Made by a program: the position numbers and the translations under genes
Notes under the pieces: model-generated
Seen by the model: only the letters and a program-made list of their open reading frames with translations
Told to the model about the DNA's origin: nothing
Databases searched by the model: none
Shown here: one piece after another, positions 6,806 to 8,849 of the stretch
How positions within the stretch are numbered: position 1 is the first letter of the stretch
Layout of the letters: the number at the start of each line of letters is the position of its first letter
Assembly: GCA_964649005.1 (NCBI GenBank)
Contig: CAZYMD010000202.1
Coordinates: 1-8,849, forward strand
From: CAZGMJ01 sp964649005
GTDB taxonomy: Bacteria > Planctomycetota > Phycisphaerae > Sedimentisphaerales > Anaerobacaceae
Direction: 5' to 3'
Length of the DNA stretch: 8,849 bases

Positions 6806-8062
6806 ATGATTAAGACTCCAAAGGGGTTGAGACTTCATATTGGTGTTTTTGGCAGGAGGAACGTGGGTAAGTCTTCTGTTTTGAATGCTCTTGTGGGACA
6901 GAACGTGTCTATCGTCTCGGATGTTGCAGGCACTACGACTGACCCAGTCGAGAAGGTAATGGAGCTTAAGCCTATCGGCCCTGTTGTGTTTATCGATACG
7001 GCTGGCGTGGACGATACTGGCGATCTGGGTGAGGCGCGCATTGCGCAGACAGGCAAAGTGGCCGACCGGACCGAGCTTGCGATACTCGTTACGGACGACT
7101 GGACGGACTACGAACGCAAGCTTCTGGAACTATTCGAGCAACACAACGTTCCCGTCGTTGTTGTCGCGAATAAGAGCGATCTTCGCGAAGGTAGCGAATT
7201 AGAGCAGGCTGCGAAGGATTCCGGCGTAAGGCTGGTTGTAAGAACTTGCGCCACTACTGGGACGGGGATCGACCAGTTGAGGGATATGGTTATTAATGCT
7301 ACGCCTGAGGAGTTCCTTGAAGCTGCGCCGATAATTGCCGATCTGGTCTCGGCAGGGGATATGGTCGTGCTCGTTACTCCTATCGATATCGAGGCGCCTA
7401 AGGGCAGGCTGAAAATGCTGCAAGTGCATTGTATGAGGGAGATACTGGATAAGAACGCCTGCGCAATGGTTGTGAAAGAGACCGATCTGGCTGGAGCGCT
7501 ATCGCGTCTTAGCGAGCCGCCGGCGCTTGTGATTTGTGACAGTCAGGTTCTCGATAAGGTTGCTGCTATTGTACCTAGTGAAGTTGGGCTGACCACGTTT
7601 TCAATACTGATGGCTCTGTATAAGGGTGATTTCGAGGCTATGATCGAGGGTACGAAGGCGATTGAATCTCTCGCTGTGGGTAGCAGGGTGCTGATTGCGG
7701 AAGCGTGCACGCATCATCCTATTGGGGATGATATTGGTCGAGAGCAGATACCTCGATTGCTGAAAGAGCACGTTGGGGGCGAACTGACTATCGACGTCGC
7801 GGCGGGCAGGGATTTTCCACAAGACCTTGAGCAGTATGAACTTATCATCCACTGTGGGGCCTGCGTATTTAATAAGAAGGAGCTGCTGAACCGGATACAG
7901 AAGGCCAAACTCGCATCTGTGCCTATTACCAACTATGGTATGGTGATTGCCTATCTTAACGGTTTGTTGGAGCGGGCTCTTGAGCCGTACGCCGGGTTGG
8001 GCGAGGCTGGAATTAGAGCGGATCAATGGGATAGCAGGCCAGTTGGTCAATTGAGCGGTTGA
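6806..8062 (+). CDS. hydF: H-cluster maturase HydF (GTPase and scaffold)
   Basis: HydF is a GTPase on which the [2Fe] precursor is assembled and from which it is transferred to apo-HydA. The 418 residues fit the family. The N-terminal TrmE/Era-type GTPase domain shows G1 GRRNVGKS (16-23), the G2 region AGTTTDPV (41-48), G3 DTAG (64-67) and G4 NKSD (122-125). A dimerisation-type middle domain follows from about residue 175. The C-terminal cluster domain keeps the family motif as CTHH (C301, H303, H304) and HCGAC (H349, C350, C353), matching CxHx(about 45)HCxxC. All expected GTPase and Fe-S residues are present, so it should be functional. It is the last gene of the operon. An inverted repeat precedes it, and a repeat-rich non-coding stretch begins directly after its stop codon. 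HydF has no close alternative assignment; plain GTPases such as Era lack the C-terminal Cys/His motif. Confidence 0.95.
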   Translation: MIKTPKGLRLHIGVFGRRNVGKSSVLNALVGQNVSIVSDVAGTTTDPVEKVMELKPIGPVVFIDTAGVDDTGDLGEARIAQTGKVADRTELAILVTDDWTDYERKLLELFEQHNVPVVVVANKSDLREGSELEQAAKDSGVRLVVRTCATTGTGIDQLRDMVINATPEEFLEAAPIIADLVSAGDMVVLVTPIDIEAPKGRLKMLQVHCMREILDKNACAMVVKETDLAGALSRLSEPPALVICDSQVLDKVAAIVPSEVGLTTFSILMALYKGDFEAMIEGTKAIESLAVGSRVLIAEACTHHPIGDDIGREQIPRLLKEHVGGELTIDVAAGRDFPQDLEQYELIIHCGACVFNKKELLNRIQKAKLASVPITNYGMVIAYLNGLLERALEPYAGLGEAGIRADQWDSRPVGQLSG

Positions 8063-8098
8063 GTGGTCTTGTTGTTAATATGGGTGACATGGGTAAAT

Positions 8099-8110
8099 AG
8101 GCGAACGCCT
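8099..8110. other. Short palindromic hairpin
   Basis: AGGCG-AA-CGCCT forms a perfect short inverted repeat 36 bases after the hydF stop. It has no T-run and may be chance. Confidence 0.2.
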
Positions 8111-8124
8111 GGTATGGGCTGGGT

Positions 8125-8235
8125 ATTGGGTTTGTTTTTAACTCCGCTGAGCGGGGCCTTTTGTTGCAATCCCTTTTTTGAAAAGAGCTTGCGTTATTCC
8201 TATTGCTGGGGAAATTGGCTTTGTTTTTTATAAAA
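8125..8235. repeat. Roughly 111-bp intergenic repeat, copy A
   Basis: The copy begins with ATTGGGTTTGTTTTT, continues through a GC hairpin (8142-8156) and a CCTTTTTTGAA-type stretch, and ends in a second related box at 8211-8235. That terminal 25-nt box is identical to 8458-8482 in copy B. The paired TTGGNTTTGTTTTT boxes stand about 86 bases apart, in the same orientation. See copies B and C. Confidence 0.75.
8142..8162 (+). terminator. Weak candidate terminator for the operon
   Basis: CTCCGC (8142-8147) and GCGGGG (8151-8156) form a 6-bp stem with one T-G wobble and a 3-base loop. CC and four T follow. It is the first hairpin with a T-run after hydF, but it is short and lies inside repeat copy A, so it may belong to the repeat instead. 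Confidence 0.3.
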
Positions 8236-8263
8236 GGGCAGTACCGAGTACGTGCGGTTGCCC
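8236..8263. other. Bulged stem-loop beside repeat copy A
   Basis: GGGCA (8236-8240) pairs with TGCCC (8259-8263), and ACCG (8243-8246) pairs with CGGT (8255-8258). A 2-base bulge separates the stems around an 8-base loop. The structure starts at the base directly after copy A. Confidence 0.4.
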
Positions 8264-8278
8264 ATAGTTCGAGCTGAA

Positions 8279-8320
8279 ATCCTTCGACTCGCTTTCCCGG
8301 CGCGCCGGGATTCAGGATGA
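8279..8320. repeat. REP-like unit interrupted by a 16-nt palindrome
   Basis: CCTTCGACTCGCT (8281-8293) and TTCAGGATGA (8311-8320) resemble the two halves of a widespread bacterial intergenic repeat, roughly CCTTCGACTCGCTCAGGATGA. Between them lies TCCCGGCGCGCCGGGA (8295-8310), a perfect palindrome. The family resemblance is from memory; the palindrome is seen directly. Confidence 0.5.
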
Positions 8321-8346
8321 TACCGAATTGACCATGGATCGTTGTC

Positions 8347-8362
8347 TCCCGATAGATCGGGA
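8347..8362. repeat. TCCCG/CGGGA stem-loop before copy B
   Basis: TCCCGAT (8347-8353) and ATCGGGA (8356-8362) form a perfect inverted repeat, more realistically a 6-bp stem with a 4-base loop. It sits nine bases before the TTGGG box of copy B and shares its base sequence with the stem-loops at 8295 and 8561. Confidence 0.5.
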
Positions 8363-8370
8363 CCTTCGGC

Positions 8371-8482
8371 ATTGGGTTTGTTTTTATTCCCGCCTGCGCG
8401 GAACTTTTCGTCGTAATCCTTTTTTGAAGAAGAGGTTGTGTTATCTCTATTCGTAGTGAAATTGGCTTTGTTTTTTATAAAA
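8371..8482. repeat. Roughly 111-bp intergenic repeat, copy B
   Basis: Its order matches copy A: opening box (identical to copy A over ATTGGGTTTGTTTTT), GC hairpin, CCTTTTTTGAAG stretch, GTTAT segment, and a closing 25-nt box identical to that of copy A. The middle has diverged. It is preceded by CCTTCGGC, as is copy C. Confidence 0.75.
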
Positions 8483-8560
8483 CGTTCTTGAAGAATGGTC
8501 CTTTCTGTGTGTGGTTTCGGGCATATGCGTACGCGTTGACTCTTTCGGTGATTGGTGAGA

Positions 8561-8580
8561 TCCCGTGTCGTGGCACGGGA
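8561..8580. repeat. TCCCG/CGGGA stem-loop before a lone half-box
   Basis: TCCCGTG (8561-8567) and CACGGGA (8574-8580) form a perfect 7-bp stem with a 6-base loop. Four bases after it comes a TTGGGTTTGTTTT box (8585-8597), the opening motif of the 111-bp repeat without the rest. Confidence 0.5.
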
Positions 8581-8584
8581 CAGG

Positions 8585-8597
8585 TTGGGTTTGTTTT
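8585..8597. repeat. Solo half-box of the 111-bp repeat
   Basis: TTGGGTTTGTTTT matches the opening box of copies A and B, but the downstream sequence has no hairpin or closing box at the expected distance. Confidence 0.45.
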
Positions 8598-8755
8598 GCA
8601 CGATTGATGGGAGAATGTAGGTGGATGGGTATGAGGGTATATTAATAAATGAGACGTTGTGTGGATGCGGTTGTTGTGACCAAGCGGGGTAGTCTGTCAT
8701 TTTGTGCATTTGTGCTATGTTTCCCATTGTGATCCACCTGGGGCGTGCCTTCGGC

Positions 8756-8849
8756 ATTGGCTTTGTTTTTCACTCCGCTGCGCGGGGCGGTTTATTGTAT
8801 TTTCTTGTAGGGTAGAGAGATACGTCATTTCTTGTCTTAATAAAATTGG
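8756..8849. repeat. Roughly 111-bp intergenic repeat, copy C, cut by the window end
   Basis: It opens with ATTGGCTTTGTTTTT after CCTTCGGC, has the GC hairpin CTCCGC-TGC-GCGG, and reaches AAATTGG at 8843-8849. That is the offset at which the closing box starts in copies A and B (about 87 bases), so the copy probably continues beyond the window. Confidence 0.6.

Larger units (their letters stand above)
8063..8849. other. Repeat-rich non-coding stretch after hydF
   Basis: These 787 bases hold no convincing gene. They contain two complete copies and one truncated copy of a roughly 111-bp element, a lone half-box, three TCCCG/CGGGA stem-loops, a REP-like hairpin with an embedded palindrome, and another bulged hairpin. 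The long minus-strand open frames across it translate these repeats (FIKNKANF-like peptides recurring in different frames), which argues against coding. Bases 8598-8745 hold nothing I can assign beyond a short, possibly chance inverted repeat (8619-8626 with 8732-8739). Confidence 0.7.

Noticed and set aside
8013..8372. Open minus-strand frame of 119 codons overlapping the hydF 3' end
   Set aside because: It overlaps hydF and repeat copy A and yields the same repeat-derived FIKNKANF peptide; it is not a gene.
8619..8739. Inverted repeat AGGTGGAT (8619-8626) with ATCCACCT (8732-8739)
   Set aside because: An 8-nt match over a 105-base spacing is expected several times by chance in about 790 bases.
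8200..8757. Open minus-strand frame of 185 codons after hydF
   Set aside because: It translates the intergenic repeats and hairpins, has no recognisable domain or ribosome-binding site, and the repeat peptides occur in different frames.
8125..8849. CRISPR array
   Set aside because: The repeats are about 111 bp, imperfect, and irregularly spaced (246 and 385 bases), with no cas genes; this is a dispersed repeat, not an array.

Overview
The window is the bulk of an [FeFe]-hydrogenase operon, all on the plus strand, followed by about 790 bases of repeat-rich non-coding DNA. It points to a strictly anaerobic, fermentative bacterium that makes or consumes H2 with an NAD(H)-linked, probably electron-bifurcating hydrogenase. 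Base composition is moderate. Taxonomy is not directly readable. The downstream repeats, whose minus-strand translation gives recurring FIKNKANF-type peptides, remind me of intergenic DNA in Planctomycetota (Phycisphaerae-like) genomes, but this is a low-confidence inference from memory.

Layout: 1-1332, hydB (NuoF-like NADH/FMN flavoprotein subunit, 5' end cut by the window); 1342-3117, hydA (catalytic subunit with H-cluster); 3130-4650, hydG (radical SAM tyrosine lyase maturase); 4678-5175, hydC (NuoE-like [2Fe-2S] subunit); 5176-6270, hydE (radical SAM maturase); 6295-6681, a stand-alone response-regulator receiver; 6806-8062, hydF (GTPase and scaffold maturase). Gaps up to the receiver gene are 0-27 bases, so these genes look co-transcribed. 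A 124-base gap with an inverted repeat precedes hydF. All three HydABC subunits and all three H-cluster maturases (HydE, HydF, HydG) are therefore encoded together, with hydC sitting between two maturase genes.

How they work together: HydC and HydB move electrons between NAD(H) and the Fe-S chain, and HydA carries them to the H-cluster, where protons and H2 interconvert. HydG makes the Fe(CO)(CN) synthon from tyrosine, HydE processes it toward the dithiomethylamine-bridged [2Fe] subcluster, and HydF assembles and delivers it to HydA. The receiver protein suggests a phosphorelay tied to hydrogenase expression or activity; its partner kinase is not in the window.

The most interesting coding signals are departures from textbook cofactor motifs. 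HydA has TSCSSAW for TSCCPxW, MCC for MPC, and MGC for MAC. HydG has a Gly in place of the second Cys of its C-terminal CxxC, with a new Cys three residues later. HydE has QSGQ instead of QSGE. The tail (8063-8849) has no convincing gene. It holds two full copies and one edge-truncated copy of a roughly 111-bp element, three stem-loops with a constant TCCCG/CGGGA base and covarying tips, and a REP-like hairpin apparently interrupted by a 16-nt perfect palindrome.
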